From positions 62,001 to 126,000 of the forward strand of contig JADCLP010000001.1 of NCBI GenBank assembly GCA_014983025.1: a stretch of DNA of 64,000 bases, in the 5' to 3' direction. The translations under genes were made by a program, and so were the position numbers. Positions 20,064 through 30,800 of the stretch are shown piece by piece (position 1 is the stretch's first letter; every line of letters begins with the position of its first letter). The notes beneath the pieces were generated by a model. It did no database searches, was not told the DNA's origin, and saw nothing but the letters and a program-made list of their open reading frames with translations. The DNA is from Erythrobacteraceae bacterium E2-1 Yellow Sea. Its GTDB lineage: Bacteria; Pseudomonadota; Alphaproteobacteria; Sphingomonadales; Sphingomonadaceae.

Positions 20064-21398
20064 CTATTCGTGGAATTCTTCCAGATCGGGTATACGGGTG
20101 AAGGCGATTTTTGTGCCGGAAAACTCCTTGCCCGATGATGGCAGCATGCCAATCAGCACCGCATCGCGCCCAAAACGCCGGTTGATCCGGTCCATTGCAC
20201 TGGACAGGCGCAAGCGGCGGGCCTGCGTCTGGGGCGCGGTTGTGGGGGCGGTGAGGGCCGCGCCACCAAACAGATCTGGCTGGATGCAATTTTCAGGCTG
20301 CAATCCGTACATGACCACGCTGACTTTCTTTACCTGAACATGTTGCCTGGCGGGGATCAGCCCGTGCCACATATTCAGCAGCAGGATCAGGAAAGTATTA
20401 CTGTCCTGCGCCGGGCAGATATGGCGTTTGGCGGACAGGCGCTCCCCACTCTCCAGCCGGATAGACAGGGCAAACCAGCTGGCAGCATAATTCATCCGGC
20501 GCAGGCGTGATGCCGCCTTCATGGTCAGGCGGCGTGCCACGTCAATTGCCATGGCAGGCGGACGCAGATATGGCGCAAGCACATGGCTGTGGCCAATGCT
20601 GCGCCGCTGCGTCTCCATTTCTGGCAGGTCATAACCGCGTAGCAGATACCACATGCGCTCGCCCCAGATATTGCCCCATGCGTTGCGCAACCGCTTGCGA
20701 TCCAGCGCATATATATCCGCAACGGTGAAAATGCCCTGCTGTCGCAACCGGCGTTCCATGTTGCGCCCTATGCCGGGCAGGTCCATCGGTTCCAATTCGT
20801 TGGTCAGCCGGGATTCGATGTCATCGGGCATCAGAATGGTCAGCCCGTCGGGTTTCTGCAAATCGCCTGCCACCTTGGCCAGATAGCGATTTGGGGCGAT
20901 GCCGATGGAACAGCGCATCCATTCCCCCAAATGCGCCTTCAGCCCGGCCTTGATCGATCGGGCGATTCGTTCCGCAGTTTCGGGCGCGGCTTCATTACGC
21001 ATCAGTTCCACTGCCACCTCGTCAATCGAACAGACTGCCGTTACGGGAACATGCCGTTCGATCTCTGCAATCGCGCGGTGGTGGAATTGAACATACAGAT
21101 CATGCCGGGCCAATACGCAGATGATATCCGGGCACAGCTTGCGCGCTTCCCAGATCGGCGTCCCGGTGGAAACGCCATAGGCCTTTGCCTCATAACTTGC
21201 GGCAATGGCGCAGGTGCTGTCGCTATCGACCGGCACCACCGCCACCGGGCGATTGCGCAAATGCGGTTGCATCTGCTGTTCCACGCTGGCGAAATAGCTG
21301 TTGAAATCGACATAGAGCCATTTGAGCGGGGAGGGCGAGCGGGGCGGAGGCTCAAGTAACAGAGGGGCAAGAGGCGGCGACGCCAGACGCAGTGACAT
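20064..21398 (-). CDS. Y-family (translesion) DNA polymerase
   Basis: Error-prone lesion-bypass polymerase of 444 residues, of the UmuC/DinB superfamily. The palm motif YVDFNSYFASVE holds catalytic Asp31, and SIDEVAVEL holds Asp126-Glu127. YGVSTGTPIWEA, the SIGIAPNRYLAKVA motif and the helix-hairpin-helix MDLPGIGRNMERRLR follow. Because the catalytic acids are intact it is not ImuB, which lacks them. No umuD, imuA or dnaE2 is adjacent. The promoter contains a LexA box (21432-21446), so it is expected to be DNA-damage induced. It is longer than DinB (about 360) owing to an N-terminal extension and a C-terminal tail. Confidence 0.92.
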   Translation of the reverse strand: MSLRLASPPLAPLLLEPPPRSPSPLKWLYVDFNSYFASVEQQMQPHLRNRPVAVVPVDSDSTCAIAASYEAKAYGVSTGTPIWEARKLCPDIICVLARHDLYVQFHHRAIAEIERHVPVTAVCSIDEVAVELMRNEAAPETAERIARSIKAGLKAHLGEWMRCSIGIAPNRYLAKVAGDLQKPDGLTILMPDDIESRLTNELEPMDLPGIGRNMERRLRQQGIFTVADIYALDRKRLRNAWGNIWGERMWYLLRGYDLPEMETQRRSIGHSHVLAPYLRPPAMAIDVARRLTMKAASRLRRMNYAASWFALSIRLESGERLSAKRHICPAQDSNTFLILLLNMWHGLIPARQHVQVKKVSVVMYGLQPENCIQPDLFGGAALTAPTTAPQTQARRLRLSSAMDRINRRFGRDAVLIGMLPSSGKEFSGTKIAFTRIPDLEEFHE

Positions 21399-21424
21399 CT
21401 GATCAGGTTCCAGGTGAAAACCTG

Positions 21425-21453
21425 ACTATATGTTCTTTTTATGTTCTCGTAAA
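21425..21453 (-). promoter_or_regulatory. Promoter of the Y-family polymerase with LexA (SOS) box in the spacer
   Basis: Read on the minus strand: TTTACG (-35, 21448-21453), a 17-base spacer, then TATAGT (-10, 21425-21430), 27 bases before the start codon. The spacer contains GAAC-N7-GAAC (21432-21446), equal to GTTC-N7-GTTC on +, the direct-repeat LexA box of alphaproteobacteria. LexA bound there would cover both core elements. The box is a perfect match; the promoter elements are close to consensus. Confidence 0.85.
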
Positions 21454-21456
21454 GAG

Positions 21457-21481
21457 AAGGGACGGCAAATCGCCGCCCCTT
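21457..21481 (-). terminator. Terminator-like hairpin after rpoD
   Basis: AAGGGGCGGC-GATTT-GCCGTCCCTT forms ten pairs (one G-T) five bases past the rpoD stop, followed by a weak T-tract (CTCTTT). It separates rpoD from the SOS promoter, which begins four bases further on. Confidence 0.65.
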
Positions 21482-21485
21482 ATGC

Positions 21486-23537
21486 TTATTGATCCAGGAA
21501 GCTGCGCATTTTGCGGCTGCGGCTCGGGTGCTTGAGCTTGCGCAGCGCCTTTGCCTCAATCTGACGGATGCGTTCGCGCGTCACGCTGAACTGCTGCCCC
21601 ACTTCTTCCAGCGTGTGATCGGTGTTCATGCCGATGCCGAAACGCATGCGCAGCACGCGTTCCTCACGCGGGGTGAGTGATGCGAGAACGCGGGTGACTG
21701 TTTCCTTTAGGTTCGCCTGAATGGCGGCATCAACCGGGATGATCGCGTTCTTATCCTCGATAAAGTCACCCAGGTGGCTATCTTCCTCGTCACCAATCGG
21801 CGTTTCGAGGCTGATCGGCTCCTTGGCGATTTTCATCACCTTGCGAACCTTCTCCAGCGGCATGGAAAGGCGCGCGGCCATTTCTTCCGGCGTCGGTTCG
21901 CGGCCTTCTTCATGCAGGAATTGGCGTGATGTCCGCACCAGCTTGTTGATCGTTTCGATCATGTGGACCGGAATACGGATCGTGCGCGCCTGATCGGCGA
22001 TGGACCGGGTGATAGCCTGCCTGATCCACCAGGTAGCATAGGTCGAAAACTTGTAACCGCGGCGATACTCAAACTTGTCGACCGCCTTCATCAGGCCGAT
22101 ATTTCCTTCTTGGATCAGGTCCAGGAATTGCAGGCCGCGATTGGTGTATTTCTTGGCGATGGAGATCACCAGGCGCAGATTGGCCTCCACCATTTCCTTC
22201 TTGGCGATACGCGCTTCACGTTCGCCCTTCTGCACCATATTCACGATGCGGCGGAATTCGGGCAGGCTCATGCCCGTCTGGCTTGCGATGTCAGAAATTT
22301 CGGCGCGGATACGCTCAATCGCATCCTCTTCCTTCTCGGCAAAGGCGGCCCATTTCTTGTCCTTCTTCGCCTTCTCCTTCATCCATGCATCGTCCAGCTC
22401 ATTGCCGACGTAGGATTCAAGGAAGTCGAGACGCTTTACCTTGTGCCGTTCGGCCAGGCGCAGCATCTGCCCACCCAGCGCGGTAAGGCGGCGATTAAAG
22501 GCGTAGAGATTGTCGACCAGAAATTCGATCTTGGTCGCGTGGAATTGGACGGATTCAACCTCTGCGGTCAGTTCTTCACGCAGCGATTCATATTTCTTTT
22601 CCTTGGCTGCAGGGAAATCATCGCCTGCACCCAGCGTATCGACACGTTCAGCCTGCAGCTTTTCAAACGTCATGAACAGCTTGGTGATACGTGCAAAGCG
22701 TTCCAGCGCGTCAGGCTTCAGCGCGGCTTCCATCTGGGCGAGGGAGAGGGTGTTGTCTTCCTCGTCATCCTCATCACGACGGCGGGAAGAACCTCCTTCA
22801 CCGTCTTCATCCTCATCACCGTCTGCGTCTTCTTCCTCATCATCATCACGGATGGTGGGGCCGGCGGTTTCTTCGCTGATTTCGCCATCATCATCATCGT
22901 CTTCAGCGTCATCATTCAGCTTGTCTGCTGGCGGTTCCTTGGACAGCATCGCATCAAGATCCAGGATTTCGCGCAGCTGCATTTCTTCGCTGTTCAGCGC
23001 TTCGGACCACTGGATAATAGCGTGGAAGGTGATCGGGCTTTCACAAAGCCCCATGATCATCATGTCGCGACCAGCCTCGATCCGCTTGGCGATGGCGATT
23101 TCACCTTCGCGGCTGAGCAGTTCGACTGCACCCATTTCGCGCAGATACATCCGCACCGGGTCATCAGTGCGTTCGCCAGCGGCCAGTTTGCGTGTGGTGG
23201 TGGCGGGCTTGCGTGCAGTTGACTTGCCGTCATCCTCATCATCATCGTCATCATCATCCGATGAATTGTCCAGCTCATCAACATCGGATTCACCGTCTGC
23301 ATCGGATTCGGCTTCTTCGTCATTCTCGACGATCTGCACACCCATTTCAGAAAGGGCAGTCTGGATATCCTCGATCTGGTCGGGGCTCATCTGGTCAGAA
23401 GGCAGGGCTGCATTGAGCTCGTCATAGGTGACGTAGCCCTTTTTCTTGCCTTTCGAGAGGAGTTTCTTGATCAACGCTTCGTTGAGGTCGATCAGCGGTG
23501 CATCTTCTTTATCGGCGGATTTCGCTTTAGAGGCCAT
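21486..23537 (-). CDS. rpoD: Primary sigma factor RpoD (sigma 70)
   Basis: Directs RNA polymerase to housekeeping promoters. It has 683 residues: an N-terminal sigma1.1-like region ([20 protein letters not shown]), a long non-conserved region with Asp/Glu-rich tracts, region 2 with the -10-binding [13 protein letters not shown], region 3, and region 4.2 with the helix-turn-helix [20 protein letters not shown]. Acidic runs near residues 88-102 and 210-255 are encoded by GAT/GAC-rich stretches (ATC repeats on +). Eight bases separate it from dnaG, completing a macromolecular-synthesis operon. Confidence 0.98.
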   Translation of the reverse strand: MASKAKSADKEDAPLIDLNEALIKKLLSKGKKKGYVTYDELNAALPSDQMSPDQIEDIQTALSEMGVQIVENDEEAESDADGESDVDELDNSSDDDDDDDEDDGKSTARKPATTTRKLAAGERTDDPVRMYLREMGAVELLSREGEIAIAKRIEAGRDMMIMGLCESPITFHAIIQWSEALNSEEMQLREILDLDAMLSKEPPADKLNDDAEDDDDDGEISEETAGPTIRDDDEEEDADGDEDEDGEGGSSRRRDEDDEEDNTLSLAQMEAALKPDALERFARITKLFMTFEKLQAERVDTLGAGDDFPAAKEKKYESLREELTAEVESVQFHATKIEFLVDNLYAFNRRLTALGGQMLRLAERHKVKRLDFLESYVGNELDDAWMKEKAKKDKKWAAFAEKEEDAIERIRAEISDIASQTGMSLPEFRRIVNMVQKGEREARIAKKEMVEANLRLVISIAKKYTNRGLQFLDLIQEGNIGLMKAVDKFEYRRGYKFSTYATWWIRQAITRSIADQARTIRIPVHMIETINKLVRTSRQFLHEEGREPTPEEMAARLSMPLEKVRKVMKIAKEPISLETPIGDEEDSHLGDFIEDKNAIIPVDAAIQANLKETVTRVLASLTPREERVLRMRFGIGMNTDHTLEEVGQQFSVTRERIRQIEAKALRKLKHPSRSRKMRSFLDQ

Positions 23538-23545
23538 CTGCTTGG

Positions 23546-25423
23546 TCAGTCCGTTCCCAAATCATTCACTGGCTCATCTGCCGGTGAAGAAAAATTTTCA
23601 ACCGCGGCCGCATTGGCCGCTTTCCTGCGCCCGAAATTCTTCAGACGTTCATCCAATTCACTGAGCCGATCACGCAGCCTGGTCTGTTCAGCGAAGGCCC
23701 CTTCAGGGTCTTGATCAAACCTGGCCCCTGTAGCCGCAAGCGCAGCTTTAAGGGCCGGCCTTTCGACCAGCAACGTAACAGCTTCAGCCAATTCCACGCG
23801 CGCATCACCTGGGTTGGTGCCTTCTCTCAGGAAGGCGTAGCGGTGCTTATCCGGTGGGGCGGGAAGGCCTTGCAGGACGGATATGGCCATGTCTGCGCGC
23901 GAATCAAGCGTTTCTGCAACTTCAAACAGCGATTCGACTAAATTTGTTGTTTTTGGGTCGAATTGGGTCAGCCGGCCCAGCGCATCGCCATGGCGTTGAA
24001 TTTCATGTGGGTGGCGCAGCAATCCGTGAATTACTGCCAGAGTAAGTGCATCGCGCGCGCCGCCCGAAATGGTCTTGCGCAACTGGGCTGCAGCATCGCC
24101 GGACATGCGGGGTGTTACAGTGCGTGGCCCGCCAGACTTCCACTCTCGCTGTGGGCGAGGCGGGAAGGCAAAATCAGAAAACCGTTGCAGCAATTCACGG
24201 CGATAGAGCGCGCGAATATCCTGATCTTCAATCTGGTCAACATGGGCCAACAGGCGTGCTTTCAGACCGGCCTTGTCCTCTGGCGTATTGAGAGGCTGGG
24301 CATCACGTTCGAATTGCCACAGGGCATCAAGCAGTGATTGCGGCGCGGCCAGCAGGCTTTCCATCGCCTGTTTGCCCTGCTGCCTGATCAGATCATCAGG
24401 ATCCAGCCCGGCAGGCAGGCGTACAATGCCCAGCGATCGGGCTGGGCGCAGCATGGGCAGCGCGCGTGATATGGCACGCATGGCGGCGCGTTGGCCCGCC
24501 GCATCGCCATCAAAACACAACACGGGCCGTTCAACCATGCGCCACAGCAATTCCAGCTGCATTTCGGTGAGCGCGGTGCCCAGTGGAGCGACAGCGTCCT
24601 CTATTCCTGCATTGGCGAGCGCAATGACATCCATATAGCCTTCGACAACCACCATCCGCCCGCTCTGGCGGCTGACTGGCCCGGCACGGTGGAGGTTGTA
24701 GAGCGTGCGCCCCTTGTCAAACAGCGGCGTATCCGGGCTGTTGAGATATTTCGCCACGCCATCGCGCGCCTGCAAAATCCGCCCGCCAAAGCCGATCACC
24801 CGCCCGCGTGCATCCTGAATGGGCAGCATCAGCCGATCGCGGAACCGATCATAAGGCGGCTTGTCCTCCACCGAAATCATCATGCCGCTTTCGATCAGCA
24901 GCGCTTCATCAAACTGGCCCAATGCGCACTTCAATGCCACCTTGCTGTCTGGCGCATAGCCAAAGCCGAATTTGCTGGCGATTTGCGGGGAAAAACCGCG
25001 CCCGGCCAGATAATCACGTGCCGCCACCCCGGCGGGACCGTGCAGATTATCGACAAACCATTGCTGCGCAGCCTCTGTCACATCGATCAGCCCGGCGCGC
25101 TGTTCGGCCCGCTTTGCCTCACGCGGGTCGGGGCGGGGCACCTCCATCCCGGCCTGCTCGGCCAGTTCCTTCACCGCATCCATGAATTGCAGGCCGCGCT
25201 GGTCGGTCATCCAGCGGATCACATCGCCATGCGCGCCGCAGCCAAAGCAGTGATAGAAGCCCTTTTCATCATTCACGGTGAAGCTGGGCGACTTCTCGTT
25301 ATGGAATGGGCAGCACGCCTTCCATTCCCGCCCTGCGCGCTGCAGCTTGGTCGTGCGCATGATAACGCTCGAAAGCGTCACACGCGCGCGCAGTTCATCC
25401 AGCCATTGCGGGGATAGGGCCAT
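23546..25423 (-). CDS. dnaG: DNA primase
   Basis: Makes RNA primers at the replication fork. It has 625 residues: an N-terminal CHC2 zinc finger ([15 protein letters not shown] ... [12 protein letters not shown]), the TOPRIM catalytic core ([12 protein letters not shown] and [12 protein letters not shown]) and a C-terminal helicase-binding region that is poorly conserved. It lies 66 bases downstream of yqeY and eight bases upstream of rpoD on the same strand. Confidence 0.97.
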   Translation of the reverse strand: MALSPQWLDELRARVTLSSVIMRTTKLQRAGREWKACCPFHNEKSPSFTVNDEKGFYHCFGCGAHGDVIRWMTDQRGLQFMDAVKELAEQAGMEVPRPDPREAKRAEQRAGLIDVTEAAQQWFVDNLHGPAGVAARDYLAGRGFSPQIASKFGFGYAPDSKVALKCALGQFDEALLIESGMMISVEDKPPYDRFRDRLMLPIQDARGRVIGFGGRILQARDGVAKYLNSPDTPLFDKGRTLYNLHRAGPVSRQSGRMVVVEGYMDVIALANAGIEDAVAPLGTALTEMQLELLWRMVERPVLCFDGDAAGQRAAMRAISRALPMLRPARSLGIVRLPAGLDPDDLIRQQGKQAMESLLAAPQSLLDALWQFERDAQPLNTPEDKAGLKARLLAHVDQIEDQDIRALYRRELLQRFSDFAFPPRPQREWKSGGPRTVTPRMSGDAAAQLRKTISGGARDALTLAVIHGLLRHPHEIQRHGDALGRLTQFDPKTTNLVESLFEVAETLDSRADMAISVLQGLPAPPDKHRYAFLREGTNPGDARVELAEAVTLLVERPALKAALAATGARFDQDPEGAFAEQTRLRDRLSELDERLKNFGRRKAANAAAVENFSSPADEPVNDLGTD

Positions 25424-25489
25424 AATGTGTCAATGCGTCGCCTTGGCGCTCGATTCAAGCGCCGCCTGTGGATCAGCCTGTGTGCAGTA

Positions 25490-25942
25490 TTAAGAAAGCG
25501 CGGCTTTCACCAGTGCGCTGGCCAATCCCATGTCCAGCTCCGCACCGTGGCGCTTTTTCAGCTCACCCATGACGCGGCCCATATCCTTGATCGATTCGGC
25601 ACCCGTATCGGCCTTCACTGCCTCAATCGCTGCCTTCGTCGCAGCTTCATCCAGCATCTGCGGCAGGAATTCCTCGATAACGGCCAATTCAGCCTTTTCC
25701 TGATCGGCCAGTTCCTGGCGCCCGCCATCTTCATACATGGTGATCGATTCGCGGCGCTGCTTGGCCATTTTCTGCAAAACCTCGGTCACCAGATCATCGT
25801 CATTGTCGGGTGCTTTGCCCGTACGCGCCTCGATGTCGCGGTCCTTGATCTTCGCTCCGATCAGGCGAAGGGCAGCAGTGCGGTCCTTCTCGCCAGCTTT
25901 CATTGATGCGATGGTGGCGGCTTTGATGTCATCACGAAGCAT
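25490..25942 (-). CDS. GatB/YqeY domain protein
   Basis: A 150-residue protein related to the C-terminal tRNA-binding domain of the amidotransferase subunit GatB. MLRDDIKAATIASMKAGEKD, the long helix LVTEVLQKMAKQRRESITMY and IEEFLPQML are typical. Its exact role is unknown, but it is often found beside dnaG/rpoD in place of rpsU. The same frame stays open to 27274; that extension is the antisense of carA and is not coding. It may head the yqeY-dnaG-rpoD transcript. Confidence 0.9.
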   Translation of the reverse strand: MLRDDIKAATIASMKAGEKDRTAALRLIGAKIKDRDIEARTGKAPDNDDDLVTEVLQKMAKQRRESITMYEDGGRQELADQEKAELAVIEEFLPQMLDEAATKAAIEAVKADTGAESIKDMGRVMGELKKRHGAELDMGLASALVKAALS

Positions 25943-26101
25943 TGAATATGTGTCCCTAGAATCGGCTTTCGGGGGGCAAATAGGGTTTCTACCCGAATTA
26001 GTCGAATTTTCCTGTCCACACCGGTTGACGTGCGGGCTGCTGATCTCTAGCGGCAGGGACTTAGCGACATCGCCGGAAAACCTTTTGTAACGGAGCGCCA
26101 C

Positions 26102-27343
26102 ATGGCCGACCCCGCATCCTCTCGCGCGCAACCTAAAGACGCGACGGGAGTCCTCGTCTTGGCTGACGGAACTGTAATCTGGGGCAGGGGATTCGGTGCC
26201 ACGGGCAATGCCGTGGGGGAAGTGTGCTTCAACACCGCGATGACGGGTTATCAGGAAGTGATGACCGATCCCAGCTATGCGGCGCAGATCGTCACCTTCA
26301 CCTTCCCGCATATCGGCAATGTTGGCACCAATGATGAAGACATTGAAAGCCATGTGGATGGCGCGGTGGGCTGCATCACGCGTGAGGAAGTGACCCAGCC
26401 CAGCAATTTCCGCAGTGCCGCAAATTTCATCGATTGGATGACGGCGAACGGCAAGATCGGCCTTGCAGGCGTGGATACGCGCGCGCTGACGCGCTGCATT
26501 CGCCTGTCCGGCGCGCCCAATGCGGTGATTGCGCATGATCCCGCTGGCACATTCGATATTCCCGCCCTGCTGACTAAAGCGCAGCAATGGGGTGGGCTGG
26601 AAGGGCTGGATCTGGCGCAGGTCGTCACCCGCAATGGACAGGAAGAATGGACTGGTGGGCCATGGGGATTGGGTGATGGGTATCAAAGCCCACCGTTCGC
26701 TTCGAGCGAAGTCGAGAAGCAGGCGGGCGATCGTGTCTCGACTGGGCTCGACACGAACGGAGATCGCCCCCACGTCGTGGCCATGGATTTTGGCGCGAAG
26801 GACAATATCTTCCGCAATCTGGTGAAGGCGGGCGCAAAGGTAACCGTGGTCCCTGCCAAGACACCGGTTGAGGATATTCTGGCGCTCAACCCCGATGGCG
26901 TGTTCCTCAGCAACGGGCCGGGCGATCCGGCGGCGACGGGTGAATACGCCGTGCCGGTGATCCGCGCGCTGCTGGAACGCGATATGCCGCTGTTCGGCAT
27001 TTGCCTGGGCCACCAGATGCTTGCGCTGGCCGCAGGGGCCAAGACGGTGAAGATGCACCAGGGCCACCGCGGCGCAAACCACCCGGTTCAGCGCGTGGGC
27101 GGCGAATGGGGTGAAACTGAAACGCTGGTTGAAATCACCAGCATGAACCACGGTTTTGCGGTGGATGGGGGCAGCCTGCCCGCTGGCATGGTGGAAACGC
27201 ACAAAAGCCTGTTTGATGGCAGCAATTGTGGCATTTCGATCACCGGCAAGAAGGCGTTCGGCGTGCAATACCACCCCGAGGCGTCACCCGGCCCGCAGGA
27301 CAGCTTCTACCTGTTCGAGAAATTCGTGGGGATGTTGGGGTGA
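26102..27343 (+). CDS. carA: Carbamoyl-phosphate synthase small subunit, with an in-frame repeat insertion
   Basis: Glutaminase subunit that supplies ammonia for carbamoyl phosphate (pyrimidines, arginine). It has 413 residues. The N-terminal CPSase domain (GYQEVMTDPSYAAQIVTFT) is followed by a class I glutamine amidotransferase domain with catalytic Cys in FGICLGHQML and His/Glu in YHPEASPGP. Between them, at residues of about 198-220, lies SPPFASSEVEKQ...STGLDTNGD, which the family does not have. It is encoded by a 68-base palindromic repeat (26693-26760) without a frameshift. The stop overlaps the next gene (GTGA). Confidence 0.96.
   Translation: MADPASSRAQPKDATGVLVLADGTVIWGRGFGATGNAVGEVCFNTAMTGYQEVMTDPSYAAQIVTFTFPHIGNVGTNDEDIESHVDGAVGCITREEVTQPSNFRSAANFIDWMTANGKIGLAGVDTRALTRCIRLSGAPNAVIAHDPAGTFDIPALLTKAQQWGGLEGLDLAQVVTRNGQEEWTGGPWGLGDGYQSPPFASSEVEKQAGDRVSTGLDTNGDRPHVVAMDFGAKDNIFRNLVKAGAKVTVVPAKTPVEDILALNPDGVFLSNGPGDPAATGEYAVPVIRALLERDMPLFGICLGHQMLALAAGAKTVKMHQGHRGANHPVQRVGGEWGETETLVEITSMNHGFAVDGGSLPAGMVETHKSLFDGSNCGISITGKKAFGVQYHPEASPGPQDSFYLFEKFVGMLG
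26693..26760. repeat. Palindromic element inserted in frame in carA
   Basis: A 68-base inverted repeat: the left arm CCGTTCGCTTCGAGCGAAGT continues CGAGAAGC, and the right arm is its imperfect complement ending ACACGAACGG. It is open in the carA frame and codes for about 23 residues in the linker between the two CarA domains. The sequence family (TTCGAGCGAAGTCGAG...CTCGACTGGGCTCGA) differs from the elements in glyS. Confidence 0.8.
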
Positions 27344-27897
27344 CTAACGCTGAAATAATGGTAGCGGCGGTCTTGCTTGGGCCAATTTTTGCTGTTGCAA
27401 TAACGCTCTGGCACCAAGGTAGGCGCGAAACACGTGAACGAAAGCTCACGCTATTGCGCCATTTGCTTGCGTTCAGACAGCTACCAGCCGACGCGAATTT
27501 CTCTCATGCCATCAACATGATTCCGTTTGAGTTCGCAGATCATCAGAATGTTGTGACGGCTCACAGCGAATTTATTCAAGCTGCGTATGCAAAAGGCGAG
27601 AACGATGAGGATCAAAATCAGGCTCGTGCGATCAAACAAACTCGCCTGATCTACGAAATGGCCCATGCGCTCGGTTTCAAAATCAGAGAAACAGATTTGC
27701 AGACCGAAGGTTATTTGGCCTCTGGGTTCGTAGAACGCGATCTTCTCGTGCTGGATGGACACAAAGCTTGGCGAGACATTGCCAACATATTGTGGATGCA
27801 AACTCGCTTGGCGGCAGGTGAAGATTGGAATGACATAATTACTCCAAGCGATCCTGAAGTTCCCGAGGCTAAAAGAGTCGAGAAAAAGAAGAAATAA
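27340..27897 (+). CDS. Uncharacterised protein inserted between carA and carB (DUF6680-like)
   Basis: A 185-residue protein with an N-terminal membrane anchor ([21 protein letters not shown]), a basic [24 protein letters not shown] segment, and a helical soluble part with [14 protein letters not shown], ending in a lysine-rich tail. The pattern resembles the DUF6680 family as I remember it; function unknown. I start at the GTG overlapping the carA stop; an ATG at 27358 is the alternative. The stop shares one base with the carB ATG. Codon use is visibly richer in A+T than carA or carB, suggesting acquisition by transfer. Confidence 0.75.
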   Translation: MTNAEIMVAAVLLGPIFAVAITLWHQGRRETRERKLTLLRHLLAFRQLPADANFSHAINMIPFEFADHQNVVTAHSEFIQAAYAKGENDEDQNQARAIKQTRLIYEMAHALGFKIRETDLQTEGYLASGFVERDLLVLDGHKAWRDIANILWMQTRLAAGEDWNDIITPSDPEVPEAKRVEKKKK

Positions 27898-30800
27898 TGC
27901 CCAAACGCACTGACATCTCCTCGATCCTCGTCATTGGCGCCGGCCCGATCATTATCGGCCAGGCCTGCGAGTTCGATTATTCCGGCACACAGGCGATCAA
28001 GGCGCTGAAGGAAGAGGGTTACCGGGTCATCCTGGTCAATTCCAACCCGGCCACGATCATGACCGATCCCGAATTTGCCGATGCGACCTATATCGAACCG
28101 ATCACGCCCGAAGTGGTCGCCAAGATTATCGAGAAGGAACGGCCCGATGCCGTGCTGCCCACAATGGGCGGGCAGACCGCGCTCAATTGCGCGCTGGACC
28201 TCGCCAATCAGGGCGTGCTCGAAAAATTCGGCGTGACCATGATCGGCGCCAATGCCGATGCCATCGACAAGGCGGAAAACCGCCAGCGCTTCCGCGATGC
28301 GATGGACAAGATTGGCCTTGAAAGCGCGCGCAGCGGCGTGGCCAATACAGTGGAGCAAGCCTTTTCCGTGCTGGAACATACCGGCCTGCCATCCATCATC
28401 CGCCCCAGCTTTACCCTGGGTGGCACGGGTGGCGGCATTGCCTATAACAAGGCCGAGTTTGAAAAGATCGTGCGCGAAGGGCTCGATGCCAGCCCCACCA
28501 CAGAGGTTCTGATCGAGGAATCTCTGCTGGGCTGGAAAGAATATGAGATGGAAGTCGTCCGGGACCGGAAAGACAATGCCATCATCATCTGTTCGATCGA
28601 AAATGTTGATCCGATGGGCGTCCATACGGGCGATTCCATCACTGTCGCGCCAGCATTGACGCTGACGGACAAGGAATATCAGATCATGCGCACCGCCAGC
28701 ATCAATGTGCTGCGCGAGATCGGTGTCGAAACCGGCGGGTCGAATGTGCAATTCGCGGTCAATCCGGCGGATGGCCGCTTGATCGTGATAGAGATGAACC
28801 CGCGCGTTTCACGCTCCTCGGCACTCGCGTCAAAGGCCACTGGTTTCCCCATCGCGCGCGTCGCGGCCAAGCTGGCCGTGGGTTACACGCTGGACGAGAT
28901 TACGAACGAGATCACTGGGGCAACGCCTGCCAGCTTTGAACCGACCATCGATTATGTCGTGACCAAAATCCCGCGCTTTGCCTTTGAAAAGTTCAAAGGT
29001 GCGAAGGCGGAACTGGCCACGGCGATGAAATCGGTCGGTGAAGTCATGGCGATTGGCCGCAATTTCCAGGAATCGCTGCAGAAGGCGCTGCGTGGTCTGG
29101 AAACCGGGCTGGATGGCTTCAACCGCGTGACAGAGCTGGAAGGCGTGGCGAAGGATGTGATCACCGCCGCCATCAGCAAACGTACCCCTGATCGCCTGTT
29201 GCAAGTGGGGCAGGCATTCCGTGAAGGGCTGAGCGTGGAGGAAATCCATGCCGTCACCTCCTATGACCCGTGGTTCCTGCGCCAGATTGAGGCGATCATC
29301 ATTGCCGAGAAAGATATCTCTGCCAATGGCTTGCCGGGCGATGCTGCGGGATTGCGTAAACTGAAAGCCATGGGCTTTTCCGACAAGCGGCTCGCCACCC
29401 TAGCAGTGCGTTCCGTTGGTGTGGCCGGTGGCCTTGCCGAAACGCAGGCGCGCCGTTCTGGCCTGCTGCATGATGCGCTGAAGGTGATGGCTGGTGCCAC
29501 CAGTGAATCCGAGGTGCGCGAACTGCGCCACAAGCTTGGCGTATTCCCGGTCTTCAAACGGATCGACAGCTGCGCGGCTGAGTTTGAGGCGATCACGCCC
29601 TATATGTATTCGACCTATGAAGCGCCGACTTTTGGCGAGCCGGAATGCGAAGCGGCCCCGTCCGACCGTAAGAAAGTGGTTATTCTGGGCGGCGGGCCAA
29701 ACCGGATCGGGCAGGGGATCGAGTTCGATTATTGCTGCGTCCATGCCTGTTTTGCGCTGGAGGAGGCGGGCTATGAAACCATCATGGTCAACTGCAATCC
29801 GGAAACGGTCAGCACTGATTATGACACGTCAGACCGCCTGTATTTTGAACCACTGACAGCAGAAGATGTGCTGGAAATCCTGCGTGTCGAACAGTCGAAG
29901 GGTGAACTGGCAGGCGTGATCGTGCAGTTTGGTGGGCAGACCCCGCTGAAACTGGCGCAGCCACTGGAAGATGCAGGTATTCCCATTTTGGGTACTTCGC
30001 CCGACGCGATTGACCTTGCCGAAGATCGTGAACGTTTTGCCAAGCTGGTGAACCAGCTGAATCTTAAGCAGCCCGACAATGGCATTGCCTATAGCCGGGA
30101 TGAAGCGGCAGCGGTTGCAGCGCGCATCGGTTATCCCGTGCTGCTGCGCCCATCCTATGTTCTGGGTGGCCGCGCGATGGAAATCGTCGATAGTGAGGCG
30201 CAGCTGGATGATTACATCAAGACGGCGGTGAATGTGTCGGGCGATAGCCCGGTACTGGTCGACCAATATCTGCGCGACGCAATTGAATGCGATGTCGATG
30301 CGCTGTGCGATGGGGATGAAGTCCGCGTTGCTGGCGTGATGCAGCATATTGAGGAAGCCGGCGTCCATTCGGGCGACAGTGCCTGCACACTGCCGCCTTA
30401 CTCGCTGCCCGCAGAAATCGTGGCCGAAATGGAGCGGCAAGCCGAATTGCTTGCGCATGGCTTGAAAGTACGCGGCCTGATGAATGTGCAGTTCGCGGTG
30501 AAAGATGGCGAGGTTTATCTGATTGAGGTCAACCCACGCGCCAGCCGCACCGTGCCCTTCGTTGCCAAGGCAATCGGGCAGCCGGTGGCGAAGATCGCCG
30601 CACGGGTGATGGCGGGCGAAAAGCTGGCCAATTTCCCGCCTTTCAAGCGGGAACTGAACTATATCGCGGTTAAGGAAGCCGTGTTCCCATTTGCGCGGTT
30701 CCCTGGTTCCGACCCGGCTCTGTCACCCGAAATGAAATCAACCGGCGAAGTGATGGGGATCGACACATCATTCCCGGCAGCCTGGCTGAAATCGCAGCTG

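Noticed and set aside
21963-23222. 419-residue and overlapping rightward open frames across rpoD
   Set aside because: They come from the low-complexity GAT/GAC tracts of rpoD read on the other strand. Ser-rich or Ile/Val-rich runs there are artefacts.
25943-27274. Leftward open frame extending the yqeY frame to 594 residues
   Set aside because: Everything upstream of Met at 25942 is the antisense of carA and lacks protein-like composition. The GatB/YqeY family length is about 150.
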